Assembly (NCBI RefSeq): GCF_008326305.1
Contig: NZ_BIXY01000079.1
Coordinates: forward strand, 1 to 34,221
Direction of reading: 5' to 3'
Source: Dictyobacter arantiisoli
GTDB taxonomy: Bacteria; Chloroflexota; Ktedonobacteria; Ktedonobacterales; Ktedonobacteraceae
Length of the DNA: 34,221 nucleotides
Shown piece after piece: positions 15,718-24,940 of this stretch. A program made the position numbers and the translations under genes. The stretch's first letter is position 1; the number at the start of each line of letters is the position of its first letter. The notes beneath the pieces were generated by a model, which saw only the letters and a list, made by a program, of their open reading frames with translations, made no database searches and was not told the origin of the DNA.

Positions 15718-16680
15718 ATGAGACAATATTTGTTACGCCGTTTATTACAAGCCATACCGCTATTGATTCTGACATCGATTCTGATGTTTCTGCTGATTCA
15801 TGCCATTCCTGGTGGCCCGGATGCTATCTATGATAATCCCAATCTGGATGCCGCCGGGCGTGCAGCGTTGCGGGCCAGCTTTGGGTTGAATGATCCACTC
15901 CCGATACAATATTTTAAGTGGGCAAGTAATATGCTCCATGGAAACTTCGGCAATTCGCTCTATACAGGACAACCAGTTAGTTCTGTGCTGGCACAACGTT
16001 TCCCGGCCACCGTAGAACTCTTCCTGAGTGCTTTTATACTATCACTCCTGTTGACGGCTATCCTGGGCACGCTATCGGCTGCTTATCAGGGTAAAGCCGT
16101 GGATTATACGATTACCACGCTGGCGTACTTTGGTATCTCCATGCCTATCTTTCTGCTGGGCCTGGTAATGCAAAATGTTTTTGCCTCCTCGCTCAACTGG
16201 CTACCACCATCGGGTACCGCGACGCTGGGCTATACCTTCAGTCCCTTTAACGCTCTGCTGGATCATCTGATGCACCTGCTGATGCCAATGGTGGTCCTGG
16301 CAGTAACATTTACCGCCGGTTGGAGTCGCTATCTCCGTACCAGCATGATTGATGTGATCAGGCAGGATTATATGCGAACCGGGCGAGCTAAAGGAGTCCC
16401 ACCGGCACGCCTCTTGCTGCGCCATGCATTGCGCAACGCGGTGATTCCTCTGATCACAATTGTCGCCATTGATTTTGGCGCGATTGCCGGGGGAGCGGCA
16501 ATTACAGAGAGTGTGTTTGCCTGGCCTGGTATGGGGCAGTTATTTATTGACTCCTTAAACCGGCGCGATTATCCCGTGCTCTTAACGGCATTGTTGCTCA
16601 GTGCAATCTTTGTGATTATCTTTAATCTGCTCGCGGACGTGCTCTATAGTGTGATGGACCCACGTATCCGCTATTCATAG
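15718..16680 (+). CDS. Oligopeptide ABC importer permease (DppB/OppB-like)
   Basis: Start ATG 15718 (MRQYLLRRLLQAIPLLI) is chosen because it gives the canonical DppB N-terminus; the frame is open back to 15649 but that part is a hairpin. The 320-residue protein has about six membrane segments. DppB features are LIHAIPGGPDAIYDNP early on, the extracellular FKWASNMLHGNFGNSLYTG, and the cytoplasmic loop RQDYMRTGRAKGVPPARLLL with the EAA-like segment HALRNAVIPLITI. It pairs with the next gene product. Confidence 0.92.
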   Translation: MRQYLLRRLLQAIPLLILTSILMFLLIHAIPGGPDAIYDNPNLDAAGRAALRASFGLNDPLPIQYFKWASNMLHGNFGNSLYTGQPVSSVLAQRFPATVELFLSAFILSLLLTAILGTLSAAYQGKAVDYTITTLAYFGISMPIFLLGLVMQNVFASSLNWLPPSGTATLGYTFSPFNALLDHLMHLLMPMVVLAVTFTAGWSRYLRTSMIDVIRQDYMRTGRAKGVPPARLLLRHALRNAVIPLITIVAIDFGAIAGGAAITESVFAWPGMGQLFIDSLNRRDYPVLLTALLLSAIFVIIFNLLADVLYSVMDPRIRYS

Positions 16681-16770
16681 CAAACAACTCAATACGAACG
16701 AACGATTGATGTATAAATAAACGGATTGAGATCAAGTCTTAGCGTGTTTGATTAGAAAGGATTAGCTGGA

Positions 16771-17703
16771 ATGGATGCATCAAAACAGGCTCATTCATCG
16801 CAAGAGGACTTTGAGATTCCAGCAGAGCTTACGCCCGCATTACAGGCCAGGAGGAGAAGTCAAAAGAGGATTATTTTCGACCGCTTTATGCGCAACAAAG
16901 TAGCGACGGCGGGCGCTCTCTTCCTGTTATTTCTGATACTTTGTTGCCTGTTTGGACCCCTGATCCCAGGCCACACGACGCCAGATGCCGTTGGCGTCAC
17001 GGCTCCTTTTGCTGGATCATCCCTGGCCGATCCCTTTGGAACGGATAACCTGGGACGCGATACCCTGGCGCGAGCGATGGTTGGCGGGCGCATCTCGCTG
17101 CTGGTGGCGCTCTCTTCGATGCTGATCTCGATTGTATTGGGGATTATCATTGGCGCGTTCGCGGGCTATTACGGTGGCTGGTTGGATAATATTTTGATGC
17201 GTCTGACCGATACGATTCTGACGATTCCGCTCTATCTTCTGCTCTTTGTGCTCTCTGCGACCTTCGCGAACGGCACACCGATCAGTGTGATCTTTTTGAT
17301 CGCAATCTTTGGCTGGACGAAAGCCGCGCGCCTGGTACGTGGAGAATTTCTGGCCCTGAAAGAACGGGAATTTGTGCAGGCAGCCGCGACAATTGGAGCT
17401 CGTGATCTACGCATGATGTTTTATCATATCCTGCCCAACGCCGCCGGGCCTATCATCGTCAATGCAACCTTGCTGATCGGCAGCAATATCATCCTGGAAT
17501 CTGTGCTGAGCTTCTTTGGCTTCGGCGTCAGCATTCCCGTCGCCAGTTGGGGAAGTATGATCAATCAAGGGCGGGATTATTTCGATGCAGCACCACGGCT
17601 CCTGCTCATTCCCGGCATTCTAATTTTCCTGACAGTGCTCTCCTGCAATCTGGTCGGTGACGGTCTGCGCGATGCGCTCGATCCACAGATGACCGAGCGC
17701 TGA
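16771..17703 (+). CDS. Oligopeptide ABC importer permease (DppC/OppC-like)
   Basis: The 310-residue protein starts at ATG 16771 after AAAGGA. It has the DppC arrangement: a cytoplasmic N-terminus, a first membrane segment (AGALFLLFLILCCLFGPLI), the conserved DPFGTDNLGRDTLARAMVGG loop, and the EAA-type loop EFVQAAATIGARDLRMMFYH. It ends DALDPQMTER, typical of the family. No DppD/DppF ATPase genes follow: the next genes are on the other strand. The importer must borrow ATPases encoded elsewhere. Confidence 0.92.
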   Translation: MDASKQAHSSQEDFEIPAELTPALQARRRSQKRIIFDRFMRNKVATAGALFLLFLILCCLFGPLIPGHTTPDAVGVTAPFAGSSLADPFGTDNLGRDTLARAMVGGRISLLVALSSMLISIVLGIIIGAFAGYYGGWLDNILMRLTDTILTIPLYLLLFVLSATFANGTPISVIFLIAIFGWTKAARLVRGEFLALKEREFVQAAATIGARDLRMMFYHILPNAAGPIIVNATLLIGSNIILESVLSFFGFGVSIPVASWGSMINQGRDYFDAAPRLLLIPGILIFLTVLSCNLVGDGLRDALDPQMTER

Positions 17704-17760
17704 TCCTATCCTTAGAGGATATGCCATAGGGGCTGTATGCAACAGAATGGAACGAGGAGG

Positions 17761-18681
17761 TTAAGGCAAGTCTTTGGTGGTGCGCAATGTCTCAAGCAAA
17801 CGTTGAAAACCGACGGCTTCAGAGATGGCATGGACACCTCGAAATCCTTCACCATAAATAGGATCTTGATTGTGCTCTTTATTCCTACTGTGATAAAGAC
17901 TCTCGGGGGTGTTGGCATCAAGATAGTAGCGATAGGAAAGCAGTTCGCAAAAACCTTCCTCAGCCCGGGAAGATAAGTTACTGATACCATTCACGATGAG
18001 CCAGACATGCCCAAGCTCATGCACAGCCACACCCTGGAAAAGTGTGGCTGGTAGTCCTTGTAATATGGCAATGCCATTGATTTCAGTGCGCATCGCCCGG
18101 CCATTTTGTGTATAGATAGCGCTTGTCGTAGCTCCGAGAGAATGTGAGGAATGGACATCCTGTAACAATATCGCCAGACGCGCACGATCACAGAGCTCCA
18201 GGCTTAACTTTAGATTGTTGTAGCGCAATCCATGGCTATTAAGCCAACGTACGCACTGTGAATACAACGGTCTGGCCTCATCAATTGTCTCGATCGCCGT
18301 TGTCCGACAGACGGGACAGCGCACAACCGCAGAACCTGCTTCGCGCTGTTGTGGAGAGACCAGACGCCCACAGTAAGCACAGGATGGGAATTGTCCCTGA
18401 TGCTCACGACAAAACTTTTGGCCCCAGTGATCGACCAGATATTGCCCCTGTAAAGGCTTGCCACAATACGCACAGCGTGGCGCAATCAAGCGAAGATAGC
18501 ATTCCGGATGATACGGTAACGCTTCGTGGACCTGAAAGCTATTGCTTTGAAAGGGCAGGCCACAGCCAGCACAGACAAAATGATCTGGATGCCAGGTCGC
18601 GCCCAGTGCCTGTATATACTTTCCCTGGATAGCTTGTCTACAGCCTTTGCACACAGGTTGTCCGGTATTCATTCCATGCAT
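17761..18681 (-). CDS. LIM-domain plus DA1-like zinc metallopeptidase
   Basis: The 306-residue protein opens with a LIM domain: CKGC, then ATWHPDHFVCAGC and YHPECY. A second LIM-like zinc block follows: CAYCGKP, KFCREH and CAYCGRL. A third Cys pair (RCPVC) leads to a region resembling plant DA1 (EARPLYSQCVRWLNSHGLRY). The C-terminal part holds the zinc-peptidase site HELGH (about residue 222) with the third ligand in SRAEEGFCELLSY, matching the HExxH...EEG(I/F)C layout of DA1 peptidases. No signal peptide is seen, so it should be cytoplasmic. DA1 in plants cleaves regulatory proteins; the bacterial target is unknown. ATG 18672 is an alternative start. Confidence 0.88.
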   Translation of the reverse strand: MHGMNTGQPVCKGCRQAIQGKYIQALGATWHPDHFVCAGCGLPFQSNSFQVHEALPYHPECYLRLIAPRCAYCGKPLQGQYLVDHWGQKFCREHQGQFPSCAYCGRLVSPQQREAGSAVVRCPVCRTTAIETIDEARPLYSQCVRWLNSHGLRYNNLKLSLELCDRARLAILLQDVHSSHSLGATTSAIYTQNGRAMRTEINGIAILQGLPATLFQGVAVHELGHVWLIVNGISNLSSRAEEGFCELLSYRYYLDANTPESLYHSRNKEHNQDPIYGEGFRGVHAISEAVGFQRLLETLRTTKDLP

Positions 18682-18702
18682 CCTATTTCAGACATCCTCT
18701 TT

Positions 18703-18746
18703 AAAGGACAAGACGATAATAATCAAAGGACAAGACGATAATAATC
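18703..18746. repeat. Tandem 22-bp duplication at the 3' end of the acetyltransferase gene
   Basis: AAAGGACAAGACGATAATAATC occurs at 18703-18724 and again at 18725-18746 without a break. On the minus strand the second copy holds the last codons of the GNAT gene (YYRLVL) and the first lies beyond its stop codon. The tail of the gene has been duplicated into the gap before the LIM-DA1 gene. Confidence 0.9.
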
Positions 18747-19595
18747 ATAACGACTCGTCTGTTTGAAACCATAGGAGAGATACAAGTCCAGAGCATGCTC
18801 GTTCTTGACCTCTACCTCTAACACGACCGGGCGCGGTCCTGTTTGCTGGATTGCCTGTAATGTCTGTGTTAGGATCTGTCGTCCGTATCCCTGGCGCTGA
18901 TATTCTGGCAGCACGCCAAAACCTGAAATAAAGGCTTCTTTTGCGCCATAGTAGACATCGATCTTGCCAACACAGGTATCGCCTAAGAAGGCCAGATAAT
19001 AGATCCTGGCCGCATCGTTCATGCTGCTACTTGAATACCAATCCACAGCGTGTTCATTCATCTCAAAGGCACGGGCCGTGATATGCGTCAATACCGATCT
19101 ATCTTCTTTTTGCGCCGGACGGAACTGGAGCGGAGAAGAGGGCAGAGTAGCAGGAAGCATGAGCCGATCTAAGCGCATTTTGTATTCCGAGTGATCATAA
19201 TCGGGCTGAAGCGACGCGACAAAAGCCTGACCAGAAGCGGATGAATGCTCAACAATAAACAATAAACTCGGAATCTTCCTGAGCAGGCATTCCTCACGCG
19301 CCGCTGCCAATAAACGGGAAAAGATCTTCTGGCGTCGCCATTGTGGTGACACCATGCCGCTGACCTCGGCCTCATGGAGATTAAAACAAAAGATGGGCAG
19401 ATAGCCGACTAATTTTCCCTGTTCATAATATAAGAAATCATTGGTTTGATTCTTTGGACGCGTACGCAGAAAGCTCCAGTTCAGCTTCAAATCGAGCTGA
19501 TCCGCTGCATTACATTCAGCCGCCAGCACTTCTATCTCAAGCAACTCATTCAAACTCAAGCCACGCACTGCGTACAACCCATGCTTCAATGTCAT
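18723..19595 (-). CDS. Tandem GNAT-domain acetyltransferase
   Basis: The 290-residue protein has two GNAT folds. The C-terminal one (about 155-290) has a good acetyl-CoA loop in FGVLPEYQRQGYGRQIL and closing strands with LEVEVKNEHALDLYLSYGF. The N-terminal one (about 1-145) has a weaker version, VSPQWRRQKIFSRLL, in which the usual Gly-x-Gly is missing. It probably serves as a structural or regulatory half, as in mycothiol-synthase-type proteins. The acceptor substrate is unknown. It lies upstream of the LIM-DA1 gene on the same strand with a 41-base gap, so the two may be co-transcribed. Confidence 0.88.
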   Translation of the reverse strand: MTLKHGLYAVRGLSLNELLEIEVLAAECNAADQLDLKLNWSFLRTRPKNQTNDFLYYEQGKLVGYLPIFCFNLHEAEVSGMVSPQWRRQKIFSRLLAAAREECLLRKIPSLLFIVEHSSASGQAFVASLQPDYDHSEYKMRLDRLMLPATLPSSPLQFRPAQKEDRSVLTHITARAFEMNEHAVDWYSSSSMNDAARIYYLAFLGDTCVGKIDVYYGAKEAFISGFGVLPEYQRQGYGRQILTQTLQAIQQTGPRPVVLEVEVKNEHALDLYLSYGFKQTSRYDYYRLVL

Positions 19596-19780
19596 ACTTT
19601 ACACCCTCATTATTTCTACTGGAGCCATAAATATTATTCGATCAATCTCATCATACAATAGAAAGGGAGGAGAACACAAAAATACATCTGATTCTGAGCG
19701 TTCCGTGATATACTGTGGAATAGACATGCACGCGTCAGGTCAACTACAAAAACCCCGCCGATTAGGAAGCAGGAACAAGT

Positions 19781-21061
19781 ATGCTCAATTCAGCATCACT
19801 GAAGGCAATCAATCAGTCGCGTTTTTCACAACGATTCATTCGTCCACGGTATGATTCCTATTGTTTTGCTAATTACCCCGCCACGATTCAATTTCTCTTG
19901 ACAGGAAACGGAAAGAGTACGCTCCCACTCGATGTATTTGGGGATCTTCCCACGCAATATGACACAGTCATTTTCTTTTTTATCGATGCTTTCGGTTGGC
20001 GCTTCTTTGAAAAATATGCTGAAAAATATGAAGTTCTGCAAACCTTTCTGAAGCAAGGGGTGGTCTCTAAATTAACATCACAATTTCCATCTACTACAGC
20101 GGCCCATGTTACCTGCATTCACACCGGCCTCGACGTTGGTCAAAGTGGTATATATGAATGGAATTATTATGAGCCACTGGTCAACGACATTATTTCGCCC
20201 CTGACATTTTCTTACTCAGGTGACAAATACACACGCGATACGGTCAAGCAATCCGGTATTCCTGCAACCGCGTTTTTCCCCAAAAAGACCTTTTATCAAA
20301 CGCTCCATGAGCAAGGTGTTGCATCACATATTCTGCAATATCAAGCCTACACACCTTCAACCTACTCGGACATCGTCTTCCGTGGAGCACAGGTACATCC
20401 CTATGAGACATTAAACGAGGCATTTCGGGACCTGACAGAATTGCTCACGCTACCACAGAAACAACCAACCTATTATTTTCTCTACTTTGATCGCATTGAC
20501 GCTACCTGTCATAATTATGGTCCATCATCCAAACAACTTGATGAGGCGGTGGATAACTGCTTTCAATTGATGAACCAATCATTCTTACAAAAGGTCAAAC
20601 CGAATGGTGGCAAAACGCTCCTTATGCTTACCGCCGACCATGGACAGGTTGAAGTCAATCCACGCAATACCTATTATCTCAATCAACAAATGCCTACTAT
20701 CAACCGCTATCTCAAGACCAATAGTCGGGGACATGTCCTCGCGCCCGCTGGCTCCGCACGCGATATGTTCCTACACATTAAAGACGAATATGTGGAAAAA
20801 GTGATTACTGAATTGCGCCAGCGTCTGACTAATCGAGCAGATGTCTATAAGACAGAGGACTTGATCGCGCAACATTTCTTTGGTACACAGCCACCTTCAC
20901 GCACCTTTATGGAACGTATTGGCAATGTGGTTATTTTGCCGTACAAACGTGAAACGGTCTGGTGGTATGAGGAAAGCAAGTTTAATATGCACTTTCAGGG
21001 ACATCATGGAGGCTTGACGCCAGAAGAGATGGAGATTCCTCTACTGGCCCTGGCCCTATAG
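19781..21061 (+). CDS. Type I phosphodiesterase/nucleotide pyrophosphatase (alkaline phosphatase superfamily)
   Basis: The 426-residue protein has the metal and nucleophile motifs of the phosphodiesterase group: first Asp in IFFFIDAFGWRFF, the nucleophile Thr in QFPSTTAAHVTCIHTG, Asp and His in YFDRIDATCHNYGP, the DH pair in LMLTADHGQVEV, and the last His in FQGHHGGLTPEEMEIPLLAL. It has no obvious signal peptide, so a cytoplasmic place is likely. Substrates in the family include nucleotide and phospholipid diesters and phosphonates; this one cannot be told. ATG 19781 follows an AGGAAGCAGGAAC ribosome site. It stands alone between divergent or convergent neighbours. Confidence 0.88.
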   Translation: MLNSASLKAINQSRFSQRFIRPRYDSYCFANYPATIQFLLTGNGKSTLPLDVFGDLPTQYDTVIFFFIDAFGWRFFEKYAEKYEVLQTFLKQGVVSKLTSQFPSTTAAHVTCIHTGLDVGQSGIYEWNYYEPLVNDIISPLTFSYSGDKYTRDTVKQSGIPATAFFPKKTFYQTLHEQGVASHILQYQAYTPSTYSDIVFRGAQVHPYETLNEAFRDLTELLTLPQKQPTYYFLYFDRIDATCHNYGPSSKQLDEAVDNCFQLMNQSFLQKVKPNGGKTLLMLTADHGQVEVNPRNTYYLNQQMPTINRYLKTNSRGHVLAPAGSARDMFLHIKDEYVEKVITELRQRLTNRADVYKTEDLIAQHFFGTQPPSRTFMERIGNVVILPYKRETVWWYEESKFNMHFQGHHGGLTPEEMEIPLLALAL

Positions 21062-21128
21062 CACCGACGAGCAGAGAGATACATACGATAATACGCACTA
21101 TCTCTCTGCTCATCAGGTGAAATGAGCT

Positions 21129-23873
21129 TTATTCGTACCGCAAGACTTCTAATGGACGTACTCTGACCGCTCCCCAGGCGACGATCAAAGCAATCAGCAT
21201 CGCCAACGCAGCCGAGCCAAGCACAATCGCCAGAACCATCGGCGTATTGACGGTGAAATGGGCATTGAAGGCGTAGGTGCCAAGCAGCCAGGTTACCAGC
21301 GACGCCAGCGCCATCGCCACTAAAGCCCCCAATCCTCCCACTGCGCCATTCTCAAGCATGACTTCGCTAAGGATGGTACCGCTTGTATAGCCAACAGATT
21401 TGAGAATACCCAACTCTCTCCGCCGCTCCAGCATTGCCAGCGCCACAGCATTAGCAATGATAATCAGGCCCGCCAGCAAGGTCAGGGAGGCAATCGTTGT
21501 CAACGTCAATAGAATATCGTTGAGCAACTGATTGACGAAATCGGTCAGGCTGGCGAGATTCAGGAGAAAAGCCTTAGGAACGGTAGCCCCGATGATATCC
21601 ACCGCGCTATTTAACTTCGCAGCATCGATCTTCATGTAGAAGACTGACTGCGCAAAGCCTGCCGGTGAGAGGGCTCTGGTGGTATCAGTTGTGCCCAGGA
21701 TAGGCTCAAAGGTAGCACCCAGGGTCGTCGATTTATAGAAACCAACCGCCGTGACGCTCTTCGAACTGGTCCCATCGGCACCCAGCAGGATAATCTTTGA
21801 ACCGATCTGCAAATGCAATGAAGACATCTTTAACAGCGCATCAGAGAGGAGCACATTATTGGTGCCCTCATCATCGGGACGCAAATTGCGGCCACTCACG
21901 ATTTGCAAGGTATTCGTGCGGGGCAATTGGTTATTGCCCACATCATATCCTTCCACGCCACTCAGGAAATAACGCAATTGCGAGCCACGTATCGAACTGG
22001 CACTTCGCTGCTGTGAACCGGTCAGGTAGGACTGAAATGGTTCGCCATTAATGCTCAAAGGGGTGGTTGTTGCCAGGGTGTGCTCCTGATACGAGGATAA
22101 ACCAGGAACCGAGGCTAATTTTGCACGCAATTTTGTGGTGTCGTCATTAGAGGTGATTGAATAGACATTATAATTGAGCGTGGTGGCGATAACATTATTG
22201 ACCTGATCACGCAAATTCTGACCCAACGCCAGGATCAGACCGATCGTAAAAATGCCCACGAAAAGTGCTAGCATGGTGGTGGTAGTCCGCGCACGCTGAC
22301 GAGACAGGTTACGCAAGGCCATTTTGGCAGTTACCTTCAGTGTGCGTGGCAAGAAAACAACCACGAGACCGGCCAGCGAGAAAAGAAAAAACAGCATCCC
22401 ATAAGCGGGCACCACGCGATATAAGCCATAGGAAATTGCCAGCATCACCACAACCAGCAGCAAGTGCCAGATACTAACACGCTCAGGGACAGGCAGTTTA
22501 CTCACCAGCACAATCAATAATCCCAGCACCAGACTGAGCAGGGCCAGGAAGAGGAAGATACCATAAACCGTGATAGTACCCAGGCGCACATCGCCATTCA
22601 AAATGACAATCGACAGGATGCAGAATAATAGCGAGAGCAGGATCAAAAGGAAACCCATCAAGACAAGGCTCCCTTTCCCACGCCCCTCTGGCAATTCGCG
22701 AATCACATTCAATGGTCGAATATTGGCAGCCTGTACAATGGGTAATAATCCGAAGATTAAAGAGGTTGCGATACCAATCACCACACCACCCAGAATCGTA
22801 AACCAATCCAGCACAAAAGGCACATTCAGGCCAAAACTCGCCACGACCAGATTGCGCACCAGATAACTGATTAATGTGGCTGCGCCAGCACCCAGCGCAC
22901 CGCCGATCAATCCCAATAAACCGGCTTCCAGGCCAAAGAGAAGATATAAGTCAAAACGTCGATAACCAGTGGTCTTCAACATCGCAATCTCTGCCTTACG
23001 ACGGGAAAGCAAGACCTGCATCGTATTGACGATACCCACGCCACCAATCAGCAAGGCCAGGAGGCCAGCAATTTCCAAAAACTTGCGAATGTTATCAATG
23101 ATGCTCTGCTGCTGCTTCAACACGTCGGCAGCGGTCTGAGTTGTCGCGATAGGAAACTGCTGCTGGATCTTCTTCACAGCACTATCGATTTTCGTTGAAG
23201 GCGCGGACACATCAACGGTATCATAGGACAGAGCCACTTTGGGAGCACTGGCCTGATAATCCTGTGTCGCTAAGAGAACGACGCTACCTGATTGCGCCAG
23301 TACGCCTGTTTCAGAGACAATACCCGCAATGTGAGCATGCACGATACGGCCATTTTGACGGGTAGAACTGATGATAATATCAAAGCTATCACCGAGGTGC
23401 TTCTTGTATTGATCAGCAAAAGCCTGTGTCACGACCACAGCATCATTTTTTACCAGATCAGAGACACTACCATGGGATGGGTTGACAAAGGTGGGAGATG
23501 TGATGGTAGCTTCAGGATAATGCTGTGCGTCGATCACACGTACACTAAAGGTTTGACGAGTGGATGCTTTGGCTCCCGTTGAAGCCTGCGACGTAACCAT
23601 CGGGGTATAATCTGTGATCAAACCGTCCTGCTTCCAGGTCGCGAAATGCTTGAGATCAGCCACTGTAAATGGCTGCTGCGAACGAATGGCGATATCCCCA
23701 CCATTGGCATCACGCACATTGCCATTAAAGGCGTTGTTGATCATTAATCCCACTAACTGGAGGGTCACAATCGCCATCACGCCAACCGCGACACAAAAGA
23801 TAGCCAGCAGGGTCCGTTGTCCATCGCGGAAGAGTGAGCGTGAGGCATAATTAAAGTATGTTGAAGCTTTCAC
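21129..23873 (-). CDS. ABC transporter permease with two FtsX domains (MacB/LolE-type)
   Basis: The 914-residue membrane protein begins with a typical MacB-type N-terminus (YFNYASRSLFRDGQRTLLAI then a hydrophobic helix) and a periplasmic MacB_PCD-like domain. The first FtsX block is at about 265-390 (IGGVGIVNTMQVLLSRRKAE, then MLKTTGYRRFDLYLLFGLE). A middle cluster of four or so helices follows, then a second extracytoplasmic domain, and a last FtsX block (about 790-910) with AMLERRRELGILKSVGYTSG. It overlaps the ATPase stop codon (ATGA), so translation is coupled. Function is export or extraction of lipoproteins, peptides or lipids; the substrate is unknown. Confidence 0.9.
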   Translation of the reverse strand: MKASTYFNYASRSLFRDGQRTLLAIFCVAVGVMAIVTLQLVGLMINNAFNGNVRDANGGDIAIRSQQPFTVADLKHFATWKQDGLITDYTPMVTSQASTGAKASTRQTFSVRVIDAQHYPEATITSPTFVNPSHGSVSDLVKNDAVVVTQAFADQYKKHLGDSFDIIISSTRQNGRIVHAHIAGIVSETGVLAQSGSVVLLATQDYQASAPKVALSYDTVDVSAPSTKIDSAVKKIQQQFPIATTQTAADVLKQQQSIIDNIRKFLEIAGLLALLIGGVGIVNTMQVLLSRRKAEIAMLKTTGYRRFDLYLLFGLEAGLLGLIGGALGAGAATLISYLVRNLVVASFGLNVPFVLDWFTILGGVVIGIATSLIFGLLPIVQAANIRPLNVIRELPEGRGKGSLVLMGFLLILLSLLFCILSIVILNGDVRLGTITVYGIFLFLALLSLVLGLLIVLVSKLPVPERVSIWHLLLVVVMLAISYGLYRVVPAYGMLFFLFSLAGLVVVFLPRTLKVTAKMALRNLSRQRARTTTTMLALFVGIFTIGLILALGQNLRDQVNNVIATTLNYNVYSITSNDDTTKLRAKLASVPGLSSYQEHTLATTTPLSINGEPFQSYLTGSQQRSASSIRGSQLRYFLSGVEGYDVGNNQLPRTNTLQIVSGRNLRPDDEGTNNVLLSDALLKMSSLHLQIGSKIILLGADGTSSKSVTAVGFYKSTTLGATFEPILGTTDTTRALSPAGFAQSVFYMKIDAAKLNSAVDIIGATVPKAFLLNLASLTDFVNQLLNDILLTLTTIASLTLLAGLIIIANAVALAMLERRRELGILKSVGYTSGTILSEVMLENGAVGGLGALVAMALASLVTWLLGTYAFNAHFTVNTPMVLAIVLGSAALAMLIALIVAWGAVRVRPLEVLRYE

Positions 23874-24625
23874 TGCGTAATACTCCCACCAGTGCGATCA
23901 AGCTCGGCTACCAGACCATCCACAATACGAATCGCACGATCCGCATGGCTGGCAATATTGGGATCATGGGTGGCAATGATAAATGTTTTGCCTGTCCTGG
24001 CACGCAAATCGGCAATCAGCTTCAAGACATTTTCGCCATTGCGGGCATCGAGATTGCCCGTCGGCTCATCGGCAATTACAATAGCGGGATCAGCGGCGAG
24101 CGAACGCGCAATAGCCACACGCTGCTGCTCACCACCCGATAACTGATTGGGACGATGATCGAGCCGATGAGACAGGCCAACCAGGTTGAGCAATTCTTTT
24201 GCCCGTGCGGATGGCGAACCTTTATGCTTCCCCACATACAAAGGAATTTCGACATTCTCTTGCGCGGTCAATGTTGGGATCAAATTGAAGGATTGGAAGA
24301 CCATACCTATTTTCTGATTGCGTATCGCCGCCAATTTTCCCTCTCCCATACGCGCAATATCGATGCCATCAATCAATACTTGCCCGCTGGTTGGATTATC
24401 CAGGCCCGCGATAATGCCCAGCAATGTACTCTTACCAGAACCCGAGGGACCAACAATAGAAACAAAATCGCCACTTATAATTTGAAAGCTAATACCCTTA
24501 AGAATATCTATACGCTCACGGCCCAGCGGGAGGCTTTTCTTAATATCATGTACATCCATGACGATGTTCCGCTTATCAACAGCCGTGATCGCTGGCACCG
24601 CATCTTGAAATCCAATTTCATCCAT
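23870..24625 (-). CDS. ABC transporter ATP-binding protein (LolD/MacB-type)
   Basis: The start at ATG 24625 is chosen because an AAGGAG lies upstream; the longer frame to 24688 adds an unlikely hydrophobic leader. The 251-residue ATPase has Walker A GPSGSGKST, the Q-loop GMVFQSFNLIPTLTAQENV, signature LSGGEQQRVAIARSL, Walker B IVIADEPTGNLD and the switch His in FIIATHD. The DEPTGNLD and FNLIPTLTAQENV wording is typical of the LolD/MacB/FtsE branch. It opens a two-gene operon with the FtsX-type permease. Confidence 0.92.
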   Translation of the reverse strand: MDEIGFQDAVPAITAVDKRNIVMDVHDIKKSLPLGRERIDILKGISFQIISGDFVSIVGPSGSGKSTLLGIIAGLDNPTSGQVLIDGIDIARMGEGKLAAIRNQKIGMVFQSFNLIPTLTAQENVEIPLYVGKHKGSPSARAKELLNLVGLSHRLDHRPNQLSGGEQQRVAIARSLAADPAIVIADEPTGNLDARNGENVLKLIADLRARTGKTFIIATHDPNIASHADRAIRIVDGLVAELDRTGGSITQ

Positions 24626-24775
24626 GGAAATGAAAACTCCTTCACAGACCAGGAAACAATAGAGAACAATATATGATGAATATAGCAATGACGGTAGAAT
24701 ATTTAAAATCGAGGCAAAAAAATGAAGGACCTCTACTTCATTCTAAGCAGCGAATATAGCCTACCATACAGAGTG

Positions 24776-24815
24776 ATAACTATAACGGATCACCAGTGAT
24801 CAGCGTTATAGTTAT
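24776..24815. promoter_or_regulatory. Near-perfect 40-bp palindrome upstream of the ABC exporter
   Basis: ATAACTATAACG (24776-24787) is the exact reverse complement of 24804-24815. Inside it GATCAC pairs with GTGATC around a CA centre, leaving only AG unpaired. It lies 150 bases upstream of the ATPase start. It could be an operator for a dimeric regulator; it has no T-run of a terminator. Confidence 0.6.
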
Positions 24816-24881
24816 TTGCATCATAAGCATTACGAAAAAGCTATCTCTATAGTTTTATATTTTTCTCTTTTCCGTTTGCGA

Positions 24882-24940
24882 CGGTAGGAGGGTGGAAACG
24901 GGGACACCCGTTCCCCGGCAGGGGGTTTGGGGCGGTCCTG
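24882..24940. repeat. G+C-rich palindromic patch in the A+T-rich gap
   Basis: CGGGGA...TCCCCG (24899-24917) and CCCCGGCAGGGG just after it give two nested hairpins. Base composition is quite unlike the surroundings. It may be a copy of a genome-wide repeat, which cannot be tested from one window. Confidence 0.4.
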
